Source: Rosellinia necatrix (Eukaryota > Ascomycota > Sordariomycetes > Xylariales > Xylariaceae). Taken from it: 64,000 bases of DNA. The notes under the pieces were generated by a model. That model searched no databases, was not told the DNA's origin, and was given only the letters and a program-made list of their open reading frames with translations. Location: the NCBI GenBank assembly GCA_021209875.1, contig JAGYVD010000002.1:868001-932000 (forward strand), written 5' to 3'. This document shows positions 1 to 11,872 of this stretch, piece after piece. Every line of letters starts with the position of its first letter. Within the stretch, counting starts at the first letter, position 1. The position numbers and the translations under genes are program-made.

Positions 1-186
1 TAGTCACTATGAGGTAGCAGCTAAGTAGCAGGTAGATAGCCAAGTATAAAAGTAGGGCTTAATATTATTAATTTTTAGGCCTACTATTTAAATAAAAGGC
101 CTTTAGTCTTTATATATATAATTATATTTTTAAAGCTATTTTTTAAAATAGCTAGTATTTTGCTATATAATCTATTAGCTTAATAA
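1..186. repeat. Left LTR (partial)
   Basis: This is the left copy of the direct repeat, truncated by the window edge. Its outer part (about 1-60) keeps G/C bases where the right copy has A/T, while its inner part (about 120-186) is heavily mutated. The match to the other LTR ends at 186, followed by a T-run and unreadable sequence. Confidence 0.88.
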
Positions 187-3100
187 AATTTTTTTTTTTT
201 TTATGTTTTATTTTTAAAATATAAAAAAAATGCTAGTTAAAAATAAGCTAAATAGTTTTAAAGCTTATAATAATATTTTAAAAACTTTAAATAGTTATAT
301 ATAGTAAATAAATAGCTAATAGTTTGCTATATTTTTATTAAAAAATATAATATATTTAAAGCTTTAATTTAGCAAAATTATTTACTACTTTTTAAATATA
401 TCTTTTTTTTATTTAAAAGCTTTTATTTTAGTTTTTTTTTTTTAAGCTTTATATAAAATTATAAGTTATATTAATCCAGCCGCTAAATAACCGCTGCTAA
501 TTATAAAAACTTTTAAATATTTAATTATTTATTTTATTATATAAATTATTTTATTTGTTATTTTTTATTAGTTTTTAGCTAACTAAAATAAATTATTAAT
601 TATTTAGTTTATAAATTAAAGTTTTTTAAATAATAATAGCTAATTAATTATAAAAAGCAGTTATTATTATTATTACTACTATTATTATTATTATTATAAC
701 GTAAATATTATTTTATAGTTAAACTGCTGTTTTATTATATTTTATAAAATTAGTTTTAATTAAATAATAGCTTTTATATTATGCTGTGCTGCTGCTGCTT
801 TATAGTAATAAACTATTAAAGCTTTAATTTTAATAAACAAAAAAAACTTATATATTAAAATACAGCTAATATATAGCTTTTATAAATTTTTTTATAAAAT
901 TATAGCTAAATTAAAAATAATTAATAGTTAAATAGCAGTAAATATTAAATATATTTAATATTAAAAAACGCTAAACTTTATATTATAATAAATATTTTTT
1001 TTATTTATTTTTATTTAATAATTATTTTATAGCTAATTAATAGCTAGCTTATAAACGTTTTTAAGTTTTATAAGCTTAAATTAATTTAAATAATAACTGC
1101 TGCTGCTGTTTTTAATAAAATATATATTATATTTTTTTATATATTAATAATTTAATAATAAAATAAATAGTTATTACTGTTTAAATAACAGTTAAAAAAG
1201 CTTTATAAGCTAAAAAAAATCAGGCTAATATATTAGCTAAACGGACTGCCGCTGCTTTTGCTAAAGCTGCTATTAAATAATAAAAACGTAAGTTTTTTAT
1301 TTTTAAACGTTTAGCCGCTGCTATTAAAGCTTCTGCTGCTGCTGCTGCTACTGCTGCTACTGTTTTATAAAAAACTGCTAAGTTTTTTGCTGCTATTAAA
1401 AAAACCTTTTTAAAACTTATTAAGTTTTATAATAAAATTATAAGCTTAATTTTTTTTAAATAACTATTATTTAATAATTAATTAACTAATATTTAGCATA
1501 ATATAGCTTTAAAAGCTTTTTAAAGCTTTTAATAAATAAAAAAAATAATATATAAAAAAAAAAGTCGCTAATAAATAAAAAAGCTTTAGCGTTATTATTT
1601 TACTTTTGTTTTTTTTTTTATTTTATTTTTGCTTTATTTAATTAATTAATTAATTAATTAATTAATTTGTTTAGCTTTAAATTATTTTTATATTTTTAGT
1701 AATACTTTTTTATATTTTTTTATATTTAAAAATATTATTGCTAATATATTTTATTATTTTATTAAATATTTTTTTTTAAAAATCTTTAATATAATAATAT
1801 TTTTTTAAATTGCTATAAGCTTTTAAAGCAGAAGTGCTAAATTTTTGCTGCGTTATTAATATAATTTAAATAAACTAATTAAAAAATATTATATATTTTA
1901 TAAATTAAAAATAATTTTAACTTATAAACTATTGTTTTATTTTTTATTAGTTTTAATATTTTAAAAAGCTTAAATATTTATCTGTTAGTTTAGCGTTAAA
2001 TCGCTGCTAATTAATATTTTTAATAAATAATATAATTAATTATTTAATTTTAAATTTTTAAAATAATTTTGTTTTATTATATTATTTAATATATTTTTAA
2101 TTGCTATATTTTAACAGCTGCTGTATTATTTAATAAGTTTGTTTAATTTAAGCTATTTTTTTGTAGCTTTTTTTAAATTATATTTTAAAAACTTTATAAG
2201 TTAATTAAAAAGTCTTTTTAAAAAAAAACTAAATAATATTTTAACTAAAACTATATTATAAACTAAATAAATTAATATATTATAAACTTATTTAGCTATT
2301 ATTAACTTTTTAGTTTAATTAGTTTATTTAAAATAATTAAAAGTTTATAAGTAATATTTTAAAGCTTAGTTTTATTATTTTATTTAATTATTTGTTTAAA
2401 AATAAAAAGCAGTATTTAATTTTCTGCTAATAATTAACCGGTAATATAACATAGCTTAAAAATAATTAATAAATATAAAACTTTTGTTTAAAATAATTTT
2501 TAAAATATTTTATATTTAATAAATATATAAATAAATAGCAAATCTATTAGTTTAGCTGTTATTAATTTAATAGTAATAAAAATATAAAAATATATTTATT
2601 TAGCCGGTTTATTATTATTAATATATTATTACAAGTTTTTTAGCTTAAAAATAAAAATAATAGTTTTATAATAAAATTATAAAATATTTTTTAAAAAATA
2701 AGTTAATATTAGCAGTAAATTTAACTTATTATAAAATTAATATATTTTACCTTAGTTTTTAATATATTAAGCATATAATAATATATTTTTAAACATTTTT
2801 ATATAAGCTTTTTAAAAATAATTAGCAGTAATTTTTTAATAGTTTTAATTACGTTTTAATGTTTTAATATAAAAATATTATAATAGTTTTATAATAGTTT
2901 TTTATTAAATCGCTTAAGCTTAAAATATATATATAATTTTTAAATTATAATATTTTATTTTTTAATTATTATAAAAGCCTAGCTTTTAAATTTTTAGTTT
3001 ATTGCTGCTTTTATTTTTTAAAATAATAAACTTATTAATTTGTTATATTTTTTTATAATATTAATTAAAATTTATTTAAAAGCTTTAATATTATTAAAAC

Positions 3101-6100
3101 TGCTATAAACAGCTTATAAGTTTATAATTAGCTGCTTATAATTTTAATAAATTAAACATAGCTTTTTTTTATACTATTATTTTATAGTTTTATAAACTTA
3201 ATAAAACAGGTAAAAATATTTTGTTTTATTTTTTTATTTAAACTGTTTATTTTTGCCGGCTTTTTTGTTATAAACCTCTAACTATTTATAAAAGCTTTAA
3301 TTTTAAAAACACTGCTTTAAAAAAAATACTTAATATTTTTAAACTTGCTAGCTAATTTATTACGCTTTTTAATTAAATTAGTTTTTATAAAAGTTTAGTT
3401 TTTATAAATTTAATATTATTTTAAACTTTTTAAAAATTAAAATAATATTTTTAATAAGTTTTTGTTTAGTTTTTATATTTTTATAGTTTAATTGTTTAAA
3501 TAGCCTATCTATAAAATTTTAACAGCCTGGCTTATATTTTATTTTAAAATTAAATTCTATTAAAATCTATAATTAGTTAGCTTATTTAATATTTAATTAA
3601 AATTTTATAATAAAATAGCTATAATTTAAATAGTTAATTAAAATTAAAATCTAATGCTAAAAAAAAAAAATAATGTTTTTATTATATAAACGTATAAAAA
3701 TAGCTAATAGCTTAATATTAAATATATAATAATAAAGCTTTAGCTTTTATAATTTTAAAATAGTATATTATTAAATGCTATTATTTTTAATATTATTAAA
3801 AAATTGTTGCTTTTATAATAAAATTTAAAACGTTTATTTTTAAACGGATAAATAGCTAAAGCTTAAAATATTTTAAAATAAATGCTTTAATAAACAAAAG
3901 TTTAAGCTTTTAAAATATTATTATTTTTTTCGAAATAAAATTAAAAATAAATAGCTAGGTTTTTTTTAGCTTGTTTAATACAAAAAGCTATTATTTTTAT
4001 ATAATTTTATATAAAGCAGCAGTAAAATTTAATAAATTTTAAAAATATTTAAATATTATAAATATTATAAAGCTGGAGCTATTTTATAATAGCTGCAACT
4101 TTATTTTATTTATTAAAATATTATTTAAAATTATTATAAACTTTAAAAAAAATAATATTTATAAACTAGTTATATTTTTAAGTTAATATATAGTTTTTAT
4201 TAATATAGTTTAATAAATATGCTATAAACTGCTTAAATATAAGTTTTTTATTCTAGCTATAAATAATAATATTATTTAAATATATTATATAAAAATTATT
4301 AATAAAACTTAATAATATATAGTTAATATATTATTAAAAGTTATAAAAACGTTAATAAATTTAAATAATATAACTAAATATTTAAAATAATTATATTTTA
4401 TATAAAAAGCAGTTTTTATTTGTTTTTTTATAAATATATAACTAGTAATACATATTTTTAAGTTAATTTTTATAAATATTTTCGAATTAAATAAACAGTT
4501 TAATATTTTTATAATTAAAAATAAAAAATATAGTTTTTTTAAATATTTTATTTAGTTTTTATAGTTAATATAAAATTACAGCTTGTTTTTGTTTTAAGCA
4601 TAAAAAAATTAAAGCTTTTATTAAGCTATTTAAATAATAAATCTATTTTTAAATAAAGCTTAACTAATATATTTTTAAAACTTACTGTTTTTTTATTTAA
4701 AAATATATAAAGCTTAAAAAACATTTTTATATTTTTAAATTAATAGTATATTTTAATTAATAATGTTTAAAAAGCTTTTAATTAAATTTAAATTTTTAAA
4801 TTTTTAAAATTAACTAATTTAAAAATAATTAATTTTTATAATAAGTTTTTATAACTAAGCTATATAATAAGTTAATATTTTAATATTATTAAAAATAAAA
4901 ACGATAATTAAGCTTGATTTTTTGCAGCTTAGCAATACTGCTTTAAAATAGCTATAAAAATAAATTTTTTTTTATAAACAATATATTTAAATATTTTTAA
5001 CTTAGTTTAAATTAAAATTAGTTTAATATTTTTAAAAATTTTTAAAATAATATTATATAATTAATTAATTAATATTTTAAAATTAATATATATTTTTTAG
5101 TTTGTTTTAACTAATTTTTAATTTTTATAAAAGCAGAAAGTTTTTTTTATATAACTTAGCTTAAAAGCTTTTTTAATTTTTAATTAAGTTTTAAGTTTTT
5201 ATAGCTATTTTAAATAATACAGCTAGTTTAAAAAATTTTAATTAACGCTACTATTTATAAGTTTATTTAATATAACTTAATTTTTATTTATTTAAAGCTT
5301 TATTTAAATTTTAAAACAAAAAATAAAGCTAGGCTATTTTATTTAAAAATTAGTTAAATAAAAGGTTTTAAGCTTAAAAAATATAATTAGCTAAGTTTTT
5401 ATAAAGTTATAAAGTTTAATATATTTTCAGCTTTTATAACCTAGCTAATAATACTAGCTATATTTAATAAAAATTTATAATTTAATAAATAATAACTAAG
5501 CTTTTAATAATTATAATATATTATATTTATATAAGCTAAATTAAACTTAAAAAATTATTATTTTATATTATAAATAAGCTTTTTTATTATTTTATAATGT
5601 TTTTTAAAAATATAAAAGCTTAGTTTTAAAAAATAAAATAATTTTAATAAGCAATTTTATTTATTAAGCAGCTATAATAAAATTATTATATGTTTTTAAA
5701 TTATTTTATTATAATTTTAAACTATATATTATAATTTAATTAAATTAATAAATTTATAGCTTAAGTTTTATTAAAAAGTTATTAAAATTTTCTGTTTTAG
5801 CTTTTTATATTGTTTTAAAAATCTATAAATAATTTGTTTGCTATTTAATTTATATAATATAATATTATAATATTAACTAAACTATTAATAATATTATTAG
5901 CAATATTATTATAAAGCTAATATTAAAAATATTTTTATATAACTGCAATAATATTGTTTTATTATATTATAATAAAATAGCTAGCTTATTACTGTTTAAT
6001 AAAATTTTTAAAACAAATAAAAATATATATAATATAAATAGTTTTATTTTTAAGCTTATTTTTATAAAATAAAAATAAAAAATAAAACTGTTTAAAAAAC

Positions 6101-6495
6101 GTTTATTTTTATTTAAGTTTTATTTTTATATTTAAAAAAATAAAACAGTTTAAAAAAATATTGTTTTTATTTTTTAAAAACAATTTTTTTTGCTGTTAAA
6201 TATTTTAAAATAGCTTTACTTTAAAGTTTTTTAATTGTTTTTATTTTTAGTTTAGTTTAGTTTATTTAAAAGCTTTTATTATAACTAAATTTAACTGTTT
6301 ATTAATTATTAAGTTAATATTTTAATTAAATATTAATATAATAATTAATTAAACGTTAATAAAGTTTTTAAATAAGCTTAAAATAGCTATATTAACTGTT
6401 TTAATTATATTAAAAATATAGTAAATAATTTAATTAATAGTTTAAATATAAAAAAAAAATTAATATATTATATTAAAATTATTTAAAATAAAGTC

Positions 6496-6680
6496 TAATT
6501 ATTATAAAATAGCAGCTAAATAACAGATAAATAACTAAATATAAAAATAAAGCTTAATATTATTAATTCTTAGGCTTATTATTTAAATAAAAGGCTTTTA
6601 ATCCTTATATATATAATTATGCTTTTAGAGCTACCCCCTAGGGTAGCTGGTACCTCGCTATGTGATCTATTGGCCTGACA
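6496..6680. repeat. Right LTR
   Basis: This is the right copy of the direct repeat. The last 60 bp (6620-6680) are almost unmutated while the inner part is AT-converted. It ends TGACA, followed by ACGGC at 6681-6685, the predicted 5-bp target-site duplication whose partner lies left of the window. A purine run at about 6453 may be the remnant polypurine tract. The 5' boundary of this LTR cannot be fixed because the start of the left LTR is not visible. Confidence 0.85.
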
Positions 6681-7732
6681 ACGGCGCAAACCTTTACGTG
6701 GACGCCTCGACGTACGTATAATGTATTGGCGAGAATAGACTGTTGATCCTTTTGAAACTGTTTTCGATCCCTCTCGTTCTCCGTCTTTCGGTAGCTATCC
6801 ATCTTGGATGGCGGAGTCCCTGCTCCAGGGGTGTCCAGATTAGGGCGCGACGGTGGAGACGGGGGAGATGAGACTTCGTTGCCAGGCGTAACGTTCACGT
6901 AATTCTCGTCGACACAGGCCGGAAGTAACGCACCCGGCGAGGCCCCCGCTGGAATATCTGTGATCGGTGTGACTGCATCCTGTGGTGGTTGAGGGCAAGG
7001 CTCTATATTCTTCTTCCACGACTTGTAAATGTATGGCAGGTAGTGGGTACCCATCTTCGTCAGGATCCCAACCTTACCGATAAGGTCTGCAACACATCTT
7101 GCAACGAACGCGCCCCTGGAGAAGCCAATCAAGAATATCTCGTCCTTTTCCTCCGCCGTGTCGTAGTCCTCGTAGTTGTGGCAGATAAAGTTGTATGCCT
7201 CCTTGATCTTTTCATCGATACCTATGGACCACAACCATGAGTTGGGAACGGTGTAAAAAGGAGGTAAGGAAAAGCGGTAATACAGACCAATTCCGGTACC
7301 CTGAAGATATGTGTTAAACAGATTGCCGTCCGACGTCCCGATACCTGAAATATACTTGACAACCTGTGGACGTCCATCGGAATCTCGGGACTTGATGCAG
7401 CGGGAGAGGCGAAGAACATTGGTGTATGGATTCAAGTCATTTCCCTTAATAGCTGAATGGGCGGTGCCGTCGCAGCACACTATGATTTTTTTGCAACGGA
7501 TGTTGCCTGCCATCTTGTGGGTAGACTTTGATGAGTTGTTGCTGTTGTTGTTATTGTTGTTGTTGCTGTTGTTGTTATTGTTGCTGTTGTTGCTGTTGTT
7601 GCCGTCTCTCCCTCGAACGGCCCGACTCCGAAGACGGTCAATATCTAATCTAACCGGTGAATAAAGCTGGGATCGGCCGCAGCTTTCAGAAAGTTGCTTT
7701 ACCAATATCCATTGTACTTTATTACCTGCCAA
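6638..7732 (-). pseudogene. DUF2235 (Tle1-like alpha/beta hydrolase) gene cut off by the LTR element
   Basis: The reading frame carries DUF2235 hallmarks: a first strand IIVCCDGT, then DEIFLIGFSRGAF with the GxSxG-type serine nucleophile. DUF2235 proteins are predicted hydrolases related to type VI phospholipase effectors and are common in fungi, usually about 450-900 aa. Here the frame breaks off at VKVCAV, just where family members continue with a WDTV-type motif; the last 14 codons and the stop come from the LTR. A long Asn/Ser run, encoded by a trinucleotide repeat, precedes the domain. The methionine at 7513 (MAGNIRCKK) is a better start than 7732 because the Asn run then falls outside the protein. 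The rest of the gene should lie left of the window, beyond the retroelement. Confidence 0.85.
7535..7603 (+). repeat. TTG/CTG trinucleotide microsatellite
   Basis: Imperfect repeats of TTG with CTG and TTA variants. On the minus strand they read AAC/AAT/AGC, giving the Asn/Ser stretch if the longer DUF2235 start is used. Confidence 0.9.
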
Positions 7733-9182
7733 CGCCCCACTTCTTATAATCCAGCATCGTATTCAGATGTGGATTCCGTAGCCTGCTGACGTGCGTATCA
7801 GGAAATGATGTTATCTCAGGCGCCACGGAAGCGCTCTTTAGACTCGGCCCTGTGTAGGCCTCCTGCAATTGCAGACGAATCGATTTGTCGGTTAGCCATA
7901 CGCAATGAAGGAACTACCACGGAACGGCCCTGATGTGACAAGCTTGGAGCAATAGATTGAGTGAGATGTTTTTACACAAGCGGCATGAGACTGTGGTATG
8001 GGCATCTGGATGGTGCGCTCGTCGCTCCCCGGGGGACTGCACCAGGCTCGGTCTCTGTTGATCACCATCGCCAGTCGGTAGTAAGAAGAACATGGCTATG
8101 GCACCGATAATGTACCATGGGATGGGTTACATGGGATGGGTTACATGGGATGGGTAACAGTGGTCCGGTCCGTGTGAGGATAACCTGTCAAGAGTGCTAA
8201 AATCTTGGTGGAGGTTGTCCTCCAGGTCATCTCTTCGGTGGGCATTGGGGGCTGTATGCGCCAAAAAGGAGTATTGGACGTCGACGATGCCTGGACAGTG
8301 TGATAAGGTGGACTTTTGCTGGAATACGCCGGCCAGTGAATTATGGGTGCATCATGTTTGCCACTCATTTCGAAGCTCAGCTGGCCACAGGATGCTACTG
8401 CAGACGGGCCGCCTGACTGGAATCTGTAGGAGTGTTTGGCTGCATTTACAGCAGTATCAATTGGGTGCGGCTGCTACCCAGCCGTTGTATATGGCAGCCA
8501 TAGCGGAAACCTGGAACAGGTACCTCGGAAGATAGACAAGTACACAGCGTGTCGAGCATGGATTGGCTATAGGGCCGCCCCTGCAAGCAACTGCGCGACA
8601 GCCGCACGCACTTGCTGCTGCAGACCTAGTCCAACCAGGCCCATGTAATGCCGTACAGGTATCCTACCGTACAGGTATCCATCCTGCTTCGTCTTCCGTC
8701 TTTGGTGACTTGACCCTATCTACGTTATTCCACATCCCTCACTCGATGTGGCTGATCAACCATTAGGAGCACAACACGAGACCCTTGAAGCCTGACCATC
8801 AACCAATGCTTCCCCGTGCTGGATCATGCGACGAGCGAGAATGTGCAGGATATTGGGGTGTCATGTCAAAATGTACATGGTAGTAGTACGAATGTTGGCA
8901 GCCGCCGATTCTCCGATTCTCTGAGCACGGGTATCCAAAGAGGGTTGTTATTATGATTATGAGTAGTATCTAGTATCGATTTGATTGGCTTTACAGAAGC
9001 CGTCAAGTGCCACACATGCTCGCACAGCCCCAATTGCACCTGCCTGTGTCTCCCCCGCCTGCCTGCTCTGCCTTCACGGCCTCCATCTAACCATCCTTAT
9101 TTTCCCTCGACTGTAACTACAAGACATCGTACTCAGTAACTCTTTCCACTTCAGAACTCTACCGCGCAATCAATTTCACTTG
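7733..9182. other. Intergenic, about 1.45 kb
   Basis: I see no convincing gene. It holds a 14-bp unit (catgggatgggtta) repeated three times at 8116-8157 and a 16-bp unit (ccgtacaggtatccta) repeated about twice at 8651-8680. The right part, near 9000-9180, is pyrimidine-rich and is the likely promoter and 5' UTR of the downstream gene. Confidence 0.6.
8116..8157 (+). repeat. Three-copy 14-bp tandem repeat
   Basis: Unit catgggatgggtta occurs three times in direct succession, the last copy with one changed base. Confidence 0.9.
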
Positions 9183-10625
9183 ATGCCATCCGAACCGCCC
9201 AACCCGTCGTTGGTGGCGGAAAAGTCAAGCGCTGGCCCAACCTCCCAACCTCCGTCCTCAAGTGAGTATGACCTAAAATGTTTGTCCGGCCCAGGAGCTG
9301 GCGACGCCGTCGTAGAGTAAGTCTAAACCCCTTTACGCCTCAGAGTCATTTCATGCCCAAGCTACCGCGTCGAAATTCTTTCTGTCTAGTTTTCGCTTGG
9401 TATGGCTGGCTTGAAAGAAACCAATACTTTCGGGTCCTAATTACAATTTTATGACGCAGTATTATACTGGTCGGGGACCTCTCCAGACCCGCGCAAAACA
9501 CCTGGGGACGGGAGACGAAGTTTTTCTGGCCGGAAAAAATACAGCAAAGAATAAAGGGGGCCAGTATTTTCGAGTTCTCCTACCCTGTGGATGATGTCGC
9601 TGCCCCCAAGACCCGAGCACGCGCCGCTGAAGCTCTAGGGGAGAATATATCTGGGGAAAAGTTACATAATCGGTCTCAAAAATTGGAAGAAGCTGTTCAT
9701 GGCGAAGACTCATTTAGCGGGAAGAGGAAAGCGTCACGCGTGATATTAGTTGGCTATGGATATGGTGGTCTCTTATGCGAGCAAGTATGACTGCTAATAT
9801 CTTGCATCCTATTCAATATTATCAATAATACTAACGCCACTGCCAGGTTATTAGTAAACTAAGCAGTGGGCGCTCGCCAGTGGACAGTGGTATTCTAGGG
9901 CTCGTGTTGTTTGGAACGCCACACTTTTCGCATGGGCTAAGACAGTGGGCTCATATCGTCGTTAAAACAACAGCGCAACCAGAAACGAGCGCAGCAAACA
10001 GAGGGCGGTTCTCCCTACGCTTGGCTCCGCCTGAAAATTTGCCAAACGCGGCAATCCTGGAAAAACATTTCCGGTCTATTTCGAAAATACAACGCGAGTT
10101 CTTCGGTGTAACAAGGGGAGTTAAGTGGAATGGTCGAATCGCGTCTTGCTTTCCAGAGTGGTTTGGGCGTGAGCTGGTAAGTGCTGGATGAGCAACGGAC
10201 GTCTAGTATGACGAACCTCTTCATGAGAGAAATGCTGATCCAGTTTCTCTTGCCAGACTATTTTGCCCGAATGGAATACTGTTCCCCACGGCTTCCCAGT
10301 TAGAATCAATCAGTCGTATCTGGAAATGACCGCTTTTGGGGACGATAAAGAAGACGGGTATCAAGTCATATTACAACTGATTAAGGGGTGGACAGAAAAC
10401 CGAATAGGTAGAAAGGGCGAGGCCTCCGACATACACGGGGATTTACCCCCGGGGAAACAACAGGGAATGGAGGTTTCAGGGAACACGAGTTTGACAGACG
10501 GGACAGGAGCCGTTCAACTGGGCCCCGGGGATCGAAATCAACGTGATGGAAAAAGGAATTCAGTCAGGCGTCACCCTATTCCCCTAGCTAACTCCCCTCA
10601 ACCACGGCCATGTCGCGAAGGATAA
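9183..10625 (+). CDS. Stand-alone alpha/beta-hydrolase-like domain protein, degenerate active site
   Basis: Four exons: 9183-9316, 9460-9784, 9847-10176, 10257-10625, giving 385 aa; donors GTAAGT, GTATGA and GTAAGT. The fold matches the DUF676/lipase-like domain at the N-terminus of many fungal NACHT or ankyrin STAND proteins: DIILVGDL (usually LVHGL), VILVGYGYGG at the nucleophile elbow (usually GHSxGG), LFGTPHFSHGL (usually FLGTPHRG), and EWNTVPHGFPVRINQSYLEMTAF near the end, where the family normally has DHxxM with the catalytic His. Ser, oxyanion HG and His all appear replaced, so enzymatic activity is doubtful. No NTPase or repeat domain follows; the C-terminal 60 residues are polar and low in complexity. 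It may be a decoy or adaptor, or a decayed NLR N-terminus. Confidence 0.75.
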
Positions 10626-11872
10626 GGTATATTCTCAAAGGATGATCACCGGACGGGCGCGAAGAGTGCTAAATGCCCATGCCACATGTTTTTTTTTTTT
10701 CCATAGACCAGAGTCCAAGTGTTTAATTTCAATAGCAATTAAATCCACCACTACACCTTAATTAGTTGCCGTGTTATATTGTGGGCCGCGTTTTTCGGAA
10801 GATTGCCGGCGTTGATATACCCGGGTGCCGCCACCGGGGAGATCTCCCAGATCACTGGATGCACGCAAGCTAAGTGCGAGTCCAATGCCACACCTACACG
10901 CGCTACGCGCGCGGGCCAGGACCGATCCCCAAGATCGTTCCTAGCACGTGATCAATGCACATAAATACCTGTAGCTCAGAGTATCAATAAGCTTCTTATG
11001 ATCAATGAATCTTCCCTTAGATCGATCCACTCCTCCGTCAAATCTTATTCATTTCATATGCCTCAGAAATAATAACTAATGATTCGGCTTTATTTCCATC
11101 AGGCAGAGCCACGTGGAAAGCTTTCTTAGTAGGTAGCAAATGAATTGGTATAGCTCAAGGTCCAATTATCACTAAAAAGTTCCGAAGCTGCATTCCTCAT
11201 ACTGGGCTGGCGCATTCTCGAGTCTTTCGGATTGATTTTAATTCTTCTATTTACTATCATATAGCCACTGCAAGAAACCGCCCATTTCTCCGCATTTGTC
11301 AGTTGTAGGGATCATGGAGTGAGTAGATAGGCTTGTTCTAGGCCGTAGGTGGTTGTATTTGGGGCTCAATAGGGTTAACAATTGATTCCTGACCCTTTCG
11401 AGACCCAAGGGGCTCACCAAGGTCCCTATATACACTTATTTACAGTACTAGAATCACCCTAGGCGTCGGGTAGTAGCTAGTAGTGCCATAATTGGATCTG
11501 AAAGTATCTAAGGTGATAAATAGTCCCTGGCGGATACAAGGGTTTTTATCAAAGTTGATAGAAACACACCAAAATAAATTATACACTGAGTTACTACTAG
11601 CTTGGTTAACGCCTCACTAGTTATTAAGTTTTCCTCTGCGCTACAAGTAAACAACACTTCCTGACATAGCTTCTCTAACTCTCATACTAATGCTTAGCAA
11701 AGCATATCTGCTAATTCATGTCATGGGCGTATAAGTTTATTTCTTTCGAAGTTGGATTCTTTGTTCCTCAACTCTTGAAGTGATACTACACATCTGCCTA
11801 CTCGTAGAAATTGTCACTAGTTATATATATATCTATATATTTTATGGCCTGGGCAGTCGGCCTCGCTGGTGG
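10626..11872. other. Intergenic; possible LTR fragment
   Basis: I see no supported gene. A segment starting at 10772 with TGTTATATTGTGGGCCGCG, followed near 10960 by a TATA-like CATAAATA, resembles a fungal Copia LTR, and an AATAATAAC near 11070 could be its mutated end, but I found no target-site duplication. The rest (11080-11870) is moderately AT-rich, with many TAG-type triplets. Confidence 0.3.

Larger units (their letters stand above)
1..6680. mobile_element. RIP-degraded LTR retrotransposon (left end outside window)
   Basis: Positions 1-186 align without gaps to 6496-6681 (constant offset 6495), so they are the two LTRs of one element; the first runs off the left edge of the window. 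Every difference I checked between the LTRs is a C/T or G/A transition, the signature of repeat-induced point mutation. The interior (about 187-6480) is extremely AT-rich and stop-dense, with no readable gag or pol; most surviving C residues lie in GCT or ACG contexts, as expected when CpA has been converted to TpA. The right end reads TGACA, matching a TGTCA...TGACA terminus. Superfamily (Gypsy or Copia) and orientation cannot be told. It inserted into a DUF2235 gene. Confidence 0.88.

Noticed and set aside
1..6500. Mitochondrial or centromeric AT-rich DNA
   Set aside because: The paired LTRs with polarised C-to-T differences and insertion into a gene identify a RIP-mutated retroelement instead.
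8116..8157. CRISPR-like array
   Set aside because: The units are contiguous 14-mers without spacers, and this is a eukaryotic genome.
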